A DNA stretch of 64,000 nucleotides, taken from assembly GCA_900491605.1 (NCBI GenBank), contig UESW01004563.1:62001-126000 (forward strand). Reading direction: 5' to 3'. A program made the translations under genes and the position numbers. Shown here piece after piece: positions 1 through 10,898 of this stretch. The notes under the pieces were generated by a model. That model made no database searches. It was not told where the DNA came from and worked only from the letters and a program-made list of their open reading frames with translations. Within the stretch, counting starts at the first letter, position 1. Each line of letters opens with the position of its first letter. Source of the DNA: Calamus simplicifolius. Taxonomy: Eukaryota > Streptophyta > Magnoliopsida > Arecales > Arecaceae.

Positions 1-509
1 TGAGATGTAATGTATTAATAAGGACACATGGGTGTCCTAAAAGAAGCTATCTATCTCACTATGGTTGAGCTTCTAGAATAAAAATTACATTTTACTGTTA
101 ATTAGGTTCAGATAATAGTTTGTGCTCAGAAAGAGTCCAACAGTGACTTGATTGCCGTTAGATCCTCCAAGCTCCATGCTGATATCATACTCAGCTGTTG
201 GATATTTGGATGGTGCGCCAAGCACCATCAGGTGATTTTGGACGGTGTACGTTGCATCATCAATTTAGGACAAGTTGGGGCAAACTAAATTCTGGAAGGG
301 CCTCTGGAAGCCTTGCTATCGTCGGATCCTTCCAAAGGTGAATTTCTTCCGACGGTTGAAGCTGTTAGATAGGTACTGGATGCATGACAGCTGTCGTTGG
401 ACCAGCTTTAGGTCCTTTTGGTCCCTGCTTGGGCTTGGGATGGGGCCATTAGCTTTACCGCTAGGCCGGTTTGGTCGGCACTTCATCCAAGCGGAAAGGA
501 AAAGTAGAG
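1..509. other. Non-coding flank, no gene recognised
   Basis: No recognisable domain or splice-consistent coding region is visible. Short open frames between about 275 and 676 run on both strands at once and show no known motif, so I do not call a gene. The stretch leads into the repeat field that starts near 510. Confidence 0.4.
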
Positions 510-1770
510 AAGGCTTTGTGCAGCCGAGCGAATTGATTGTCATACATGCTAGCACGCATGTGAAAAAGCCCATTGAGCTTTTTCTTATACCATATATGCA
601 GCAGCACGTGGAAGCGAGCAACCCATATGATCAATGCATATTTTATGCATCGAAGGCTGGTGCACAAAGACTTTGAATACCATACATGCATCGGCATGCA
701 AAAGCGATCAACCCGTACGGCTGATGTGCATTTTATGCACCAAAAGCTGGTGCACAATGACTTTTCCAAAGTCTTTGTACACTACCCTCAGTTCAGAATG
801 GCCTGTATCGGACGTAATGATTCGCTTGTGCATAGGCCCATACCAAGAGGCTCGCTCATGAGTCCCGCATCGCTGAGCATAGGCCTGCAAGTGGACAAAT
901 CACTATGCCCTATGCACGCCATCCTGCATCAAAGACGATGTACACAGACTTTTCCCTTTCTCTAGTCATTGTACACCGTCTTTGGTGCATTCTGCACCAA
1001 GCACGGTGATTTGCCCGCACATCGGCCCATGCAAGGGGACCCGCTCGTGGGTCCCGTATTGCTGATGCGTAGGCCCACACAGGGGCGAATCACCGTGCCA
1101 GGTGCAGGCCATCATGTATCGAGGTGGTGTACAAAGATTTTTTCCTAAAGAAAATCTTTCTGCACCACATGCGGTGCAGAAGAGCGCGCTGATCGCACAT
1201 GTTAAGGATAATTTCATTCTTTCGTGCACTACACACGTGGTTCGCACGCACGCATGGCCAATTAGGATGTCCTACACCGAGTGAGATGATTTGCTCGTGC
1301 ATAAGCTCGCGCCGAGGGGCCTGCCCATGAGTCTTGCATCGCTGACACATAGGCCTGCGTGCGGATGAATCACCGTGCTCGGTGTAGGCCATCTTGCACT
1401 GGGACAGTGTACAAAGACTTTTCCTAATGGGAAAGTAACCTCTCCTAAGTGACTAGAGAAAGGGAAAAGTCTTTGTATACTGTCTTTGGTGTAGAATGGC
1501 GCGAAGGATGGTCCGCTTGTGGGTCCCGCATTATTAATGCGTGGGCCATGCATGGGCGAATCACCGTGTTTAGTGCTGGCCATCCTGCATCGAGGCGATG
1601 TACAAAGACTTTTTCTTAGAGAAAGTCTTTTTGCAGTGCAGAAGAGTGCACGCAATCATATATGCTAAAGATAATTTCGTTCTTTTATGCATTATATATG
1701 TGTTTCGCACGGATGTATGGTCAATCAGCGTGCGCATCCTCCTGGACCATGTGCAATGCAGGAAGGCTTT
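510..1770. repeat. Diverged direct and inverted repeat field
   Basis: A block around 1085-1270 (GAATCACCGTG, CATCGAGG, GTACAAAGA, CTAAAGAAAATCTTT, then TTCGCACG) recurs at about 1558-1740, roughly 473 bp later, with many substitutions. Partial copies start near 888 and 1369. The segment 941-972, containing TTTTCCCTTTCTCTAGTCA, is matched by its reverse complement around 1449-1475, so units are also inverted. Short motifs such as GGTGCACAAAGACTTT and CCAAAGTCTTTGTAC recur on both strands. Overlapping ORFs on both strands are by-products. I cannot assign it to a known transposon class; related sequence appears at 10410-10660. Confidence 0.6.
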
Positions 1771-1888
1771 TTCAAACGACTATTGGATTAGAGATTTCAA
1801 TATAGATCACTGAGAATATGGATTCTAAAAAAAAAAAATGATTGCTGTGTATACGATAATGGTAAATCTCTTATAGAGATGGGAAAGA

Positions 1889-1968
1889 AAGTTCTCCACT
1901 GTTTGATAATTTGGTCAGAATATTTTTCAAGTTCTCCACTGTTTGATAATTTGGTCAGAATATTTTTC
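1889..1968. repeat. 40-bp perfect tandem duplication
   Basis: The 40-bp unit beginning AAGTTCTCCACTGTTTGATA is present twice without any difference (1889-1928 and 1929-1968). Perfect identity suggests a recent slippage or repair event. The surrounding 1771-2225 has no gene I can recognise. Confidence 0.9.
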
Positions 1969-2228
1969 TTCCGCTTTTATGCTCCGAGGAATAACTTTTC
2001 TCATCACTTTGTCTGCATTAAGTTAGCTGTCACTCCCCATCCTCCTCCTACTTGAACTTTAAGTGCTTCCTCCATCTTGTTCAACTGAAAATCTGACTAC
2101 TTATCCATGACCGATTGGCTTCTTCGGCAATCCCTGCATCCCTACATCCTATTTGACGCTGGATCCAGGCCTTGAGCTGGTCCTTGAGTTGATCCTTATA
2201 TTTTGAGTAGATTCTTGTGCTTTCTCTG

Positions 2229-2520
2229 CACTACAAAAAAAATATATTTTAGCAACGCATTTTGATCGTCTCAATTTCATCGTAAATAGCAATCCGTCGC
2301 AATTTCGTCGCTAAGCGACGAAATTGCAATGTAATAAAATGCGTCACTATTTTGCGACAAAACAAAAATCGTCGCAATTTAGCGATGCATTAGCGACTCC
2401 AAATTGCGTCACAATATTGTGACTAATTGCGTCACAGAATTGCAAAGCATTTTTGCGTCGCAAAAAAATGTATCGCAATTGCGTCACAAAATTATGAATT
2501 TATTTTTTTAAAAAAATTGT
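2229..2520. repeat. CACTA left TIR and subterminal repeats
   Basis: The 12-bp TIR at 2229-2240 is followed by clustered short repeats (TAGCAACGCA, CGTCGCTAAGCGACGA, TTGCGTCACA, GCGATGCATTAGCGAC) in both orientations. In this superfamily such subterminal arrays bind the transposase; here that role is inferred from position and sequence. The AT-rich stretch 2520-2729 beyond it holds nothing else recognisable. Confidence 0.85.
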
Positions 2521-2729
2521 GACAAAAAATTTTAGTCACAATAGCATCGCTAATTAACTTTTTAAATAAATTTAAAATATTATAAATTAAAACTCTTAAT
2601 ACAATTTTATTGCATTCAAATATTGATCGAAACATTCATCACCAAATTTTTAATAATATATAAAAATTTAATAGATTAATAATTAAAATTTTTGATATAC
2701 AAAACATAAGTAGTAAAGAAAAAAATACA

Positions 2730-4167
2730 TTAAGAATCCGCACTATCATGATCACAGAAAGGCTGCGGAGGCTGGAATGAACCTTGCGATATTTGACGAA
2801 CCAAATCTTTTATCTGACGCATCTGCTCTCTTATGTCTGCAAGCTCCTGTCGAACCTCCTCCGTAATAGATCTTCGAATGTCGTCTAAACAATCGGAAGA
2901 AATATCACCAGAATAGTGCAAACTGGAGCCGAAAAAATATCTAGAAGCTTTAGTGCCCAAACCGTAGACCCTACGGTCTCGCGACTGGGCACCAACAGCT
3001 TCCAAAAACACACGTCGACTCTCCTGTAGTGAGAGTTCGACGGGCGGTCCCTTATCAGTGGAATCGACCTGCGATGCATGAGACTGAAGCTTCTCGACTC
3101 GTGCCTTTCAATTATAGAATTAACGATAAATGAATCATTATATGAACCTGAATAAAACTTTAGAAATTAAATAGATACAATATAAAACTAATTTCTTACC
3201 GCAACCTCCTATGATCATGCATCGACCCAGGTACCATCCTTCCTGGTGTATGTCACCCTGAATAGGCAAAACTCACCAGGATCTTTGCCCTCCTGCTCAG
3301 ACTACAAAAGAAGAAGAAATGATATAAATTTAATGTATTTGCAAATGACTAAAATAGTAATTAAATTATTTATGTTTTCTTACCATACAACGCCTGTGCT
3401 CTTGAATCGAAATGGACCCCATAGTGTGGCAGGAAAGACCCGTGCCAATACTGGCCTTCTCGGATCAACGGTTCGTGGTGGCTGATCCGAACCTCCTTTG
3501 CCAGGCCTCAGACTGCCACACCTGCTGCCAGTCATGCCAAATACCCTCTGGCACATGCGCAGGATGCTCATCCGATCTCCTCCAATGATAAAGAATGTCA
3601 AAGTATCGGCGTGCCGCAAGAGCATTCCATGCTTCCCTATTATGGATGGCAGGGTCCCACATAAACTTTTTTTGCATTGAAATAAAAAGTTAATTTAAGA
3701 ATATATTAAGATTAAGAAATTTTATATCAGTGATAAATTGTATTTAATAAGTTTACATGAAACTCTGAAAAATAAAACTCCCTCATGGCATAGATACATG
3801 GTGCCAATCGTAGCCAGTGGGTTTAGCATGCCTCTGGAATATAGAGCTGATCCGGCTCGATATAGTATGCTGCTCAATAAAGCTGTTAAAAAATACATGT
3901 TTATAAGTAATTGACTTTAAAATATAAACATATATTTACAATTAGTATATACTTACTCCCATCAGCATCCAGTCGAAGTACAATGCGGCCGACGTAGGAA
4001 GAACTCTCAGAGGTTTGTGCCGATTGGCTATGAGACTCGAAGGCTATAGATCTGAACTTTCCATCTCCAATGCTCATGAAGTGCTCTGGTGCAGTAGGGC
4101 TATAGTCAGTAACTTCTAAAACTGATATTATGTCAAAGATAATAACCTTAATCCAATATTTATGCAT
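2730..4167 (-). pseudogene. CACTA transposase remnant (Transposase_24 type)
   Basis: Several minus-strand exons read as the C-terminal part of a plant CACTA transposase. The exon near 3384-3668 gives a WDPAIHNREAWN / YHWRRS stretch, then a GSISIQEHRR-like motif. The exon 3200-3301 gives RVTYTRKDGTWVDA. The last exon, 2730-3104, gives RRVYGLGTKASRYFFG and a charged C-terminus. Donor and acceptor sites (minus GTAAG donors at 3199 and 3383; acceptors before 3301 and 3104) keep the frame between exons, which argues for an authentic gene structure. It is broken: a TGA interrupts the frame just after the TTNR residues (about 3463) and two stops follow WVDA near 3210. A further exon-like frame lies at 3960-4167. 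The N-terminal part is not recognisable. The product would bind the element's ends and catalyse transposition; this copy cannot make it. Confidence 0.8.
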
Positions 4168-4712
4168 AGTATTATCTAATAATATTATGGTTTCAATATT
4201 GGACTAGCTGGATCAAAAATTTTCATAACACATCAACCGTGGCATATATATTAAAGCCATACATAATCTCATTACCAAAATAACATATCTCAATATATCA
4301 TGTTCTTGTAACTTAAATCAAAGTCAAAGTAACAAAAATAAGATGCAATAATATATTTAAGATGTTTACCAGTAAACTACCATGCATAGTTTAATATGTT
4401 GAGAAATTCAACCATAATTATATAAAAACCACTAATCAACCATGACTTAATTAATTTAATACAAAGCACTAATTAATCATTTAGCAATTTATTTAATTAA
4501 TTTACTATCAGAATCACTAATTAGCAAATATTACAATGATGTTATATTGCAATCATTATTTATTAGAATACTATAATTTATTATTATATTATATTATAAT
4601 ATTATAAACTAACATATATTAATATATATTATAATATGATATTATTAATATTATGACATAATATAATTATTGTGTAATAATTATATTATAATTATTACAA
4701 TTTCTTTTGGGC
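4168..4712. other. AT-rich stretch, probably intron of the transposase gene
   Basis: This is very AT-rich sequence with TAATATATTATAAT-like runs and no coding signal. It lies between transposase-like exons and the GC-rich minisatellite, so an intronic position in the leftward gene is likely but not shown. Confidence 0.4.
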
Positions 4713-4734
4713 CTATAGTTGGGTTTTTTTTTTT

Positions 4735-5560
4735 TTGCTCGTGGCCTGGCCACGGGGAATGACCAGGCCGCGGTCGGGCGATGGGGGGAGGGGGGGTTCT
4801 ATTAATTTTTTTTTTTTTGGCCTTGCAGTGGCCTGGCCAAGGACTGTGGCCAGGCCATGGCCACGCCCGTGGCTGGCGACGGGAGGGGGAGGGGGCTGGG
4901 TGGGGGTGGTTCTATTAATTTTTTTTTCTTTTTTGGCCTTGCCATGGGCCACGGCCGAGCACTGCCGGGAGGGGGAGGGGGCTGGGGGGGGGGGGGGACT
5001 TAATTTTTTTTTGTTGGCCTTGCCGTGACCTAGCCACCATGGCCAGGCCACAGCCGGCCGCCACCCGCACCCATGGCGGGTGCGGTCGTGGCCGGCGAGG
5101 ATGGCCACAACCACTGCCATGGCCGGCGATAGGAGGGGGAGGGCGGAGGGGGCTGGGGGGAGGGGGGGAACTTAAATTTTTTTTTGTTGGCCTTGCCATG
5201 GCCTGGCCACCATGGCCAGGGCACGGCTGGCCGCCACCCAGCCACGGCCGCGCGGCCATGGCCAGCGAGGATGGCCAAGGCCACTGCTGTGGCCGACGAC
5301 GGGAGGGGGAGGGTGGGAAACTTAAATTTTTTTTTTTTTGGCCTTGCCATGGCCAGGCCATGGCCGGTCACCACCGTGGCCAACGATGGGAGGGGGAGGG
5401 CAGGAGGGGGCTGTGGGGGGGGGGGGGGGGGGGGGAAACTTAAAATTTTTTTTTGGGCCTTGCCGTGGCTGTGGTCGGCGAGCTCGGGCACGGCCCCGTC
5501 CGTGGCCGGCAAGACAGGAGGGGAGGGGGAGTGGGGAGGGGGGTGGGGGTTTACCCGAAA
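4735..5560. repeat. GC-rich minisatellite with poly-T punctuation
   Basis: About six to seven imperfect units of roughly 90-170 bp. Each has a CTTAAATTTTTTTT tract followed by GGCCTTGCCATGGCC, a run of CCATGGCC palindromes, and then GGGAGGGGGAGGG. Tracts start near 4799, 4911, 5002, 5171, 5321 and 5441. The run of G at about 5416-5435 is extreme. Long Gly/Pro-rich open frames on both strands (for example 5030-5512 minus) follow from the composition and are not called as genes. The array lies between the presumed transposase promoter and its recognisable exons, so it is probably intronic or part of a degenerate N-terminus. Confidence 0.75.
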
Positions 5561-5705
5561 GTAGGAGTCGCCGATGAGAAGGTCGGGTACCGAAGGGCCG
5601 TCGGAGTGCTGCCGGAGTTGGGGAAGAGGGAGGAGGAGAAAGAGCGAGGGAGAGGAGCAGCCGGTTGGGGGAGAAGAAATCAGGGTGGAAGGGATTTAGG
5701 GGGGG

Positions 5706-5715
5706 TTTATATATT
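5706..5715 (-). promoter_or_regulatory. Candidate TATA box of the CACTA transposase
   Basis: On the minus strand this reads AATATATAAA, followed at a suitable distance by a pyrimidine-rich leader (around 5690-5640, CCCTTCC and CTTCTCCCCC). It points leftward toward the transposase exons and abuts a block of TAGCGACGCA-type repeats at 5725-5935. Supported by position and sequence only. Confidence 0.5.
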
Positions 5716-5724
5716 AGGATCAGT

Positions 5725-5935
5725 GATACAATTATGCGTAGCTAATTCGTCGTTAATTAGTGACACATTTATTGTATCGTTAATTGTGTCGCTAATTTAG
5801 GAATTTAGCAACGTAGAATTGCATCGCTAAATATCGATGCATGAATATGCATCGCTAAATGCATCACTATTTAGCGACGTATTAAATATGCATCGCTAAA
5901 TAGCGACACAATTAGTAGCTAAATATTAATATTTT
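5725..5935. repeat. Internal block of CACTA subterminal-type repeats
   Basis: Repeats such as GCATCGCTAAATGCATC, TATTTAGCGACG and TGTGTCGCTAAT, the same family as the element's termini, sit here 2.6 kb inside the right end and directly upstream of the candidate transposase promoter. Either they are promoter-proximal transposase sites, or they mark the former right end of a shorter element. Confidence 0.75.
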
Positions 5936-6240
5936 ATAATATTAATTTTATTTAGTAATTATTATAGTTTATTATATTTAATATTATATAATGATAATTT
6001 TATATATTGATATATTGTAATCTATGCCGCTTGTTTCGCTGGAGCCTCGGGCCGGTAACATGGGTGGCCATGATGTTACATGTCCGCTTCCTTCGGGAAC
6101 CTCCCATGGGCGGCGCTGCTGCTCCTTTCTTCCCTCTGCCACCCTCGGTTGCGCTTCGATCTCTTATCGCGGGTTACCTCCTAGGTGGCCGATCGGGGGG
6201 TCGGGCTCGGCCTTGTTCCACTCCCGTCTTTCTCCGAAAT
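5936..6240. other. AT-rich DNA then a GC-rich captured segment of unknown origin
   Basis: 5936-6018 is AT-rich. 6019-6240 changes sharply to GC-rich sequence (CGCTGGAGCCTCGGGCCGG onward) and runs directly into the 18S homology. It does not match the 18S sequence normally found upstream of that point, so it is another foreign piece or a rearranged one. Overlapping short open frames have no recognisable domain. Confidence 0.45.
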
Positions 6241-6640
6241 TAGGAGATGGGTAGAGGCCTACCATGATAGTGACGGGTGACGAAGAATTACGGTTTGATT
6301 CATGAGAGGGAGCCTGAGAAATGGCTACCACATCTAAGTAAGGTAGCAGGCGCGCAAATTACCCAATCCTGACATGGGGAGGTAGTGACAATAAAGAGCA
6401 ATACCAGCCGGCTCTTCGAGTCCAGTAATTGGATTGAGTACAATCTAGTACAATCTAAATCTCTTACCAAGCGGATCCAATATTGTAGGGCAAGTCTAGT
6501 GCCAACAGCCGAGGTAATTCTAGCTCCAATAACGTATATTTAAGTTGTTGCAGTTAAAAAGCTCGTAGTTGTACATTGGGCTGGGTTGGCTGGTCCGCCC
6601 CATGAAACGGTGTGCAACGACGGGGCCATGGTGTGTTCGG
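6241..6640 (+). pseudogene. Captured 18S rRNA gene fragment inside the CACTA element
   Basis: About 400 bp aligns by eye with the 5' half of plant 18S rDNA. Landmarks in order are GGCCTACCATGATAGTGACG, GAGAGGGAGCCTGAGAAA, GCGCGCAAATTACCCAATCC, GACAATAAAGAGCAATACC, GTGCCAACAGCCGAGGTAAT (the 530-loop region, with changes at normally invariant bases) and TTAAAAAGCTCGTAGTTG. A local duplication of about 10 bp (TACAATCTAG) near 6440-6460 and many substitutions show it is not under rRNA constraint. The 3' limit is fuzzy, near 6630-6650, where the similarity fades into an unrelated linker. It cannot make a functional rRNA. Confidence 0.9.
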
Positions 6641-6711
6641 GTGGCCGACTACAAGGTCCTATCTAGGATTGACGCTACCTTCAGTCTGATCCATGCCTTT
6701 GTGCCGAGAAT

Positions 6712-6965
6712 GCAGCCTAAACCCTAAATGCCCTAAACCAATGATAACCCCTAATTAAAACCCAAAACCCTAAAACCTAAAACCCTAAACTCTAAAACCC
6801 TAAACCCCTAATTAAACCCTAAAACCCTAAAACTCCTAGAACCCTAAAACCCTAAAAACCCCTAGAACCCTAAAACCCTCAAACCATAAAACCCTAAAAC
6901 CATAAACCAAAATCCTAAAACCCTGAAACCCTTAATCCCTGAACCGTGAATCTCTGAACTCCTAG
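6712..6965 (+). repeat. Degenerate telomere-like repeat, copy 1
   Basis: Variants of CCCTAAA (CCCTAAAACC, CCCCTAATTAAA, CCCTAGAA) are repeated over about 250 bp. This is the plant telomere motif in strongly degenerate form, internal to a transposon and not at a chromosome end. Confidence 0.8.
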
Positions 6966-7165
6966 TACGCTAAAATCATATTTAGCGACCCAATTTAATG
7001 CGTCGCTAAACAGCGACGCATTCAAATGCGTCCCTATTTAGCGATGCATTATTGCGTCGCTATTTAGTTATGCATTAGATACGTTGCTATTTAGCGACAC
7101 ATTTAGCGACACAATTTTGTGTCGCTAAACAGCGACGCATTCGAATGCGTCGCTATATTTTGGTT
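6966..7165. repeat. CACTA subterminal-type repeats between chimeric copies 1 and 2
   Basis: A run of GCGTCGCTAAACAGCGACGCA-like palindromic repeats alternates with TATTTAGCGA. They are the same family as the element termini and separate the first and second chimeric units. Confidence 0.8.
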
Positions 7166-7336
7166 TAAGTTTTTCCATTTAAAAAGCTCATAGTTGTACA
7201 TTGGGCTGGGCTGGCCGGTCTGCCCCATGGAACGGTGTTCACCAAAGGTGCTACAGTGTGCTCAGGTGGCCGACTATAAGGTCCTATTCGGGACTGATGC
7301 TGCCTTCAATCCGATCCATGCCTTTCTGCTGAGAAT

Positions 7337-7590
7337 ACAGCCTAAACCCTAATTGCCCTAAACAAATGATAACCCCTAATTAAAACCCAAAACCCTAAAA
7401 CCTAAAACCCTAATCCTAAACCCCTAAACTCTAAAACCCTAAACCCCTAATTAAACCCTAAAACCCTAAAACCCCTAGAACCTAAAACCCCTAAAACCCC
7501 TAGAACCCTAAAACCCTAAAACCTCTAGAACCCTAAAACCCTCAAATCAGAAAACCATAAAATCCTAAACCCCTGGAATCCTTAATCCCT
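7337..7590 (+). repeat. Degenerate telomere-like repeat, copy 2
   Basis: This is the second CCCTAAA-variant tract, beginning with GCAGCCTAAACCCTAATTGC and ending near GAATTGGGCG. It shares specific variant spacers with copy 1 (AAATGATAACCCCTAATTAA), so it is a copy of the same tract rather than independently gained telomeric DNA. Confidence 0.8.
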
Positions 7591-7796
7591 GAATTGGGCG
7601 AAAACCATATTTAGCGACGCAATTTAATGCGTCGCTAAACAGCTTGTAGTTGTACATTGGGCTGGGCTGGCTGGTCCGCTCCATGGAACGGTGTGCACCG
7701 GCGGCATCACAGTGTGACCAAGTAGCCGACTACAAGGTCCTATTCGGGACTGATGCTGCCTTCAGTCCGATCCATGCCTTTGTGCCGAGAATGCAG

Positions 7797-7985
7797 CCTA
7801 AACCCTAAATGCCCTAAACAAATGATAACCCCTAATTAAAATCCAAAACCCTAAAACCTAAAACCCTAATCCTAAAACCCTAAACCCCTAATTAAACCTT
7901 AAATCCTAAAACCCCTAGAACCCTATAACCCTCAAACCAGAAAACCCTAAAATCCTAAACCAAAATCTTAAACCCTTGAAATCCT
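7797..7985 (+). repeat. Degenerate telomere-like repeat, copy 3
   Basis: This is the third and shortest CCCTAAA-variant tract, again starting GCAGCCTAAACCCTAAATGC and sharing the AAATGATAACCCCTAATTAA spacer. It ends near GAATTGGGCGAAAACC before the right subterminal repeats. Confidence 0.8.
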
Positions 7986-8004
7986 TAATCCCCGAATTGG
8001 GCGA

Positions 8005-8567
8005 AAACCATATTTAGCGATGCACTAAATGCTTCACTAAATAGCGACGGAATCAAATACGTCATTGTTTAGCGACGCATTACAATATGTCGTTGCTTAG
8101 TGACGCAAAAATTGCGTTGCTAAACAACGACGCTTTTGAATGCGTCGCTGTTTAGCGATGCATTATTGCATCGCTATTTAGGGATGCATTAGATGCGTCG
8201 CTAAATAGCGATGCATTCAAATGCGTCACTGTTTAGCGACGCAATTTTAATGCGTCGCTAAATAGCAATGCAATTTTGCGTCACTAAATAGCGACGCATT
8301 CAAATGCATACAATGTGTCACTGTTTAGCGACGCATTAAATTGCGTTGCTGTTTAACGACGCATTATTGAGTCGCTAAATATGACGCTATTTAGCAATGA
8401 AGATTTTTGGTATCGCTAAATCCGTCGCTATTTAGCGACTGATTTTATGCCGTCGCTAAATTGTGTCGCAGATTACGTGGCCGCAATTGTGTTGCAATTT
8501 ATCGTTATTTTACGATGAATATTTGCGTCGCTAAGTTGTGTCGCTATTTCATAAATTTTTTGTAGTG
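8005..8567. repeat. CACTA right subterminal repeats and TIR
   Basis: Dense TAGCGACGCA / TGCGTCGCTA repeats in both orientations, many as imperfect palindromes, end in TTTTTTGTAGTG at 8556-8567. The CTG target duplication follows at 8568-8570. The array is about twice as long as on the left side. Confidence 0.88.
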
Positions 8568-8570
8568 CTG

Positions 8571-10409
<1,839 letters not shown>

Positions 10410-10660
10410 GATTTTGGCAGGAGGGACTGCATTCAAGGAAAAGATTTATTGCACCGCTCTTCGGAGCAACAAGCATGCATTAATTACGCAGATTGATTGT
10501 CTGCGTATGCTAGTGCACATACAGTGTATAATAAGGTTCATTGGGCCACCGTATATACGTCAGCATGCGCGAACAATCAATTCATGCGTTCGATGCGCAC
10601 TTGTTGCTGCACTGCAGCAAGGCTTTTTCCTGCATTCAAACTGTGGGTGGTAGGGCCGAG
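10410..10660. repeat. Copy related to the 510-1770 repeat field
   Basis: The sequence GATTGTCTGCGTATGCTAGT at 10495 resembles GATTGTCATACATGCTAGCA at 535, and the downstream CCGTATATACGTCAGCATGC resembles ACCATATATGCAGCAGCACG at 590. GCAAGGCTTTTTCCTGCATT (10615) resembles GGAAGGCTTTTTCAAACG at 1760. Similarity is partial and patchy, which suggests an old dispersed repeat family. Confidence 0.5.
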
Positions 10661-10898
10661 GAGAGGTTGCTCAAGCTCAGTGTATTAGCCCAAGTTTATG
10701 CTGCTCATTTAGACAAATTACAAATTAGCTAAGTTCAAAAGCTCTCCAGCTCACACGCACTGGTAGAAACCAGCCTCCTCTTGAGAGTCCTCGTCCTAGC
10801 GACTAACAAGCTAGAACTTGGAACTTGTACACCACTGAGCTTGCATACCCAGTGATATAACCAAGCCAGGCCTAAGAAACTAAAAACTTGATCCTTTA
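10661..10898. other. Intergenic DNA before the Harbinger-like element
   Basis: No gene recognised. It ends in the TTA (10896-10898) that forms the left target duplication of the next element. Confidence 0.5.

Larger units (their letters stand above)
6561..7990 (+). repeat. Three-copy chimeric unit: 18S stub + linker + telomere-like DNA
   Basis: The order GCTCGTAGTTGTACATTGGG (18S-derived), a linker containing GCCGACTACAAGGTCCTAT and GATCCATGCCTTTGTGCCGA, then GCAGCCTAAACCCTAA and degenerate CCCTAAA repeats, occurs three times. Starts are near 6561, 7187 and 7632. Copies 2 and 3 begin close to the 18S stub and lack the rest of the 18S fragment. Copies are separated by TAGCGACGCA-type repeats, and copies 2 and 3 end in GAATTGGGCGAAAACCATA. 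Spacing is 626 and 445 bp. The chimera was evidently built once and then duplicated with CACTA repeats. Confidence 0.85.
2229..8567. mobile_element. CACTA (En/Spm) DNA transposon, 6.3 kb, decayed
   Basis: The left end reads CACTACAAAAAA and the right end reads TTTTTTGTAGTG, a 12-bp terminal inverted repeat. The element is flanked by CTG at 2226-2228 and CTG at 8568-8570, the 3-bp target duplication expected for CACTA elements. Many copies of a TAGCGACGCA-like motif in both orientations fill the subterminal regions, as is usual for transposase-binding zones of this superfamily. Inside, on the minus strand, are remnants of a plant transposase (Transposase_24 type). The element also carries a GC-rich minisatellite and captured 18S rDNA with telomere-like DNA. 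In-frame stops in the transposase mean it could move only if helped in trans. The boundary call is strong. Confidence 0.93.

Noticed and set aside
275..676. 133-aa plus-strand open frame
   Set aside because: No known motif, overlaps open frames on the other strand, and its 3' part enters the repeat field.
4713..5800. Gly/Pro/Ala-rich open frames of 97-160 aa on both strands
   Set aside because: Products of GC-rich minisatellite sequence with poly-T tracts; they are mutually overlapping and have no conserved domain.
6241..6640. Functional 18S rRNA gene
   Set aside because: Only about 400 bp of some 1.8 kb, with changes in the 530-loop region and a local duplication.
6712..7985. True telomere or interstitial telomere from chromosome fusion
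   Set aside because: Repeats are highly degenerate, occur as three copies of one tract with shared variants, and lie entirely within CACTA ends.
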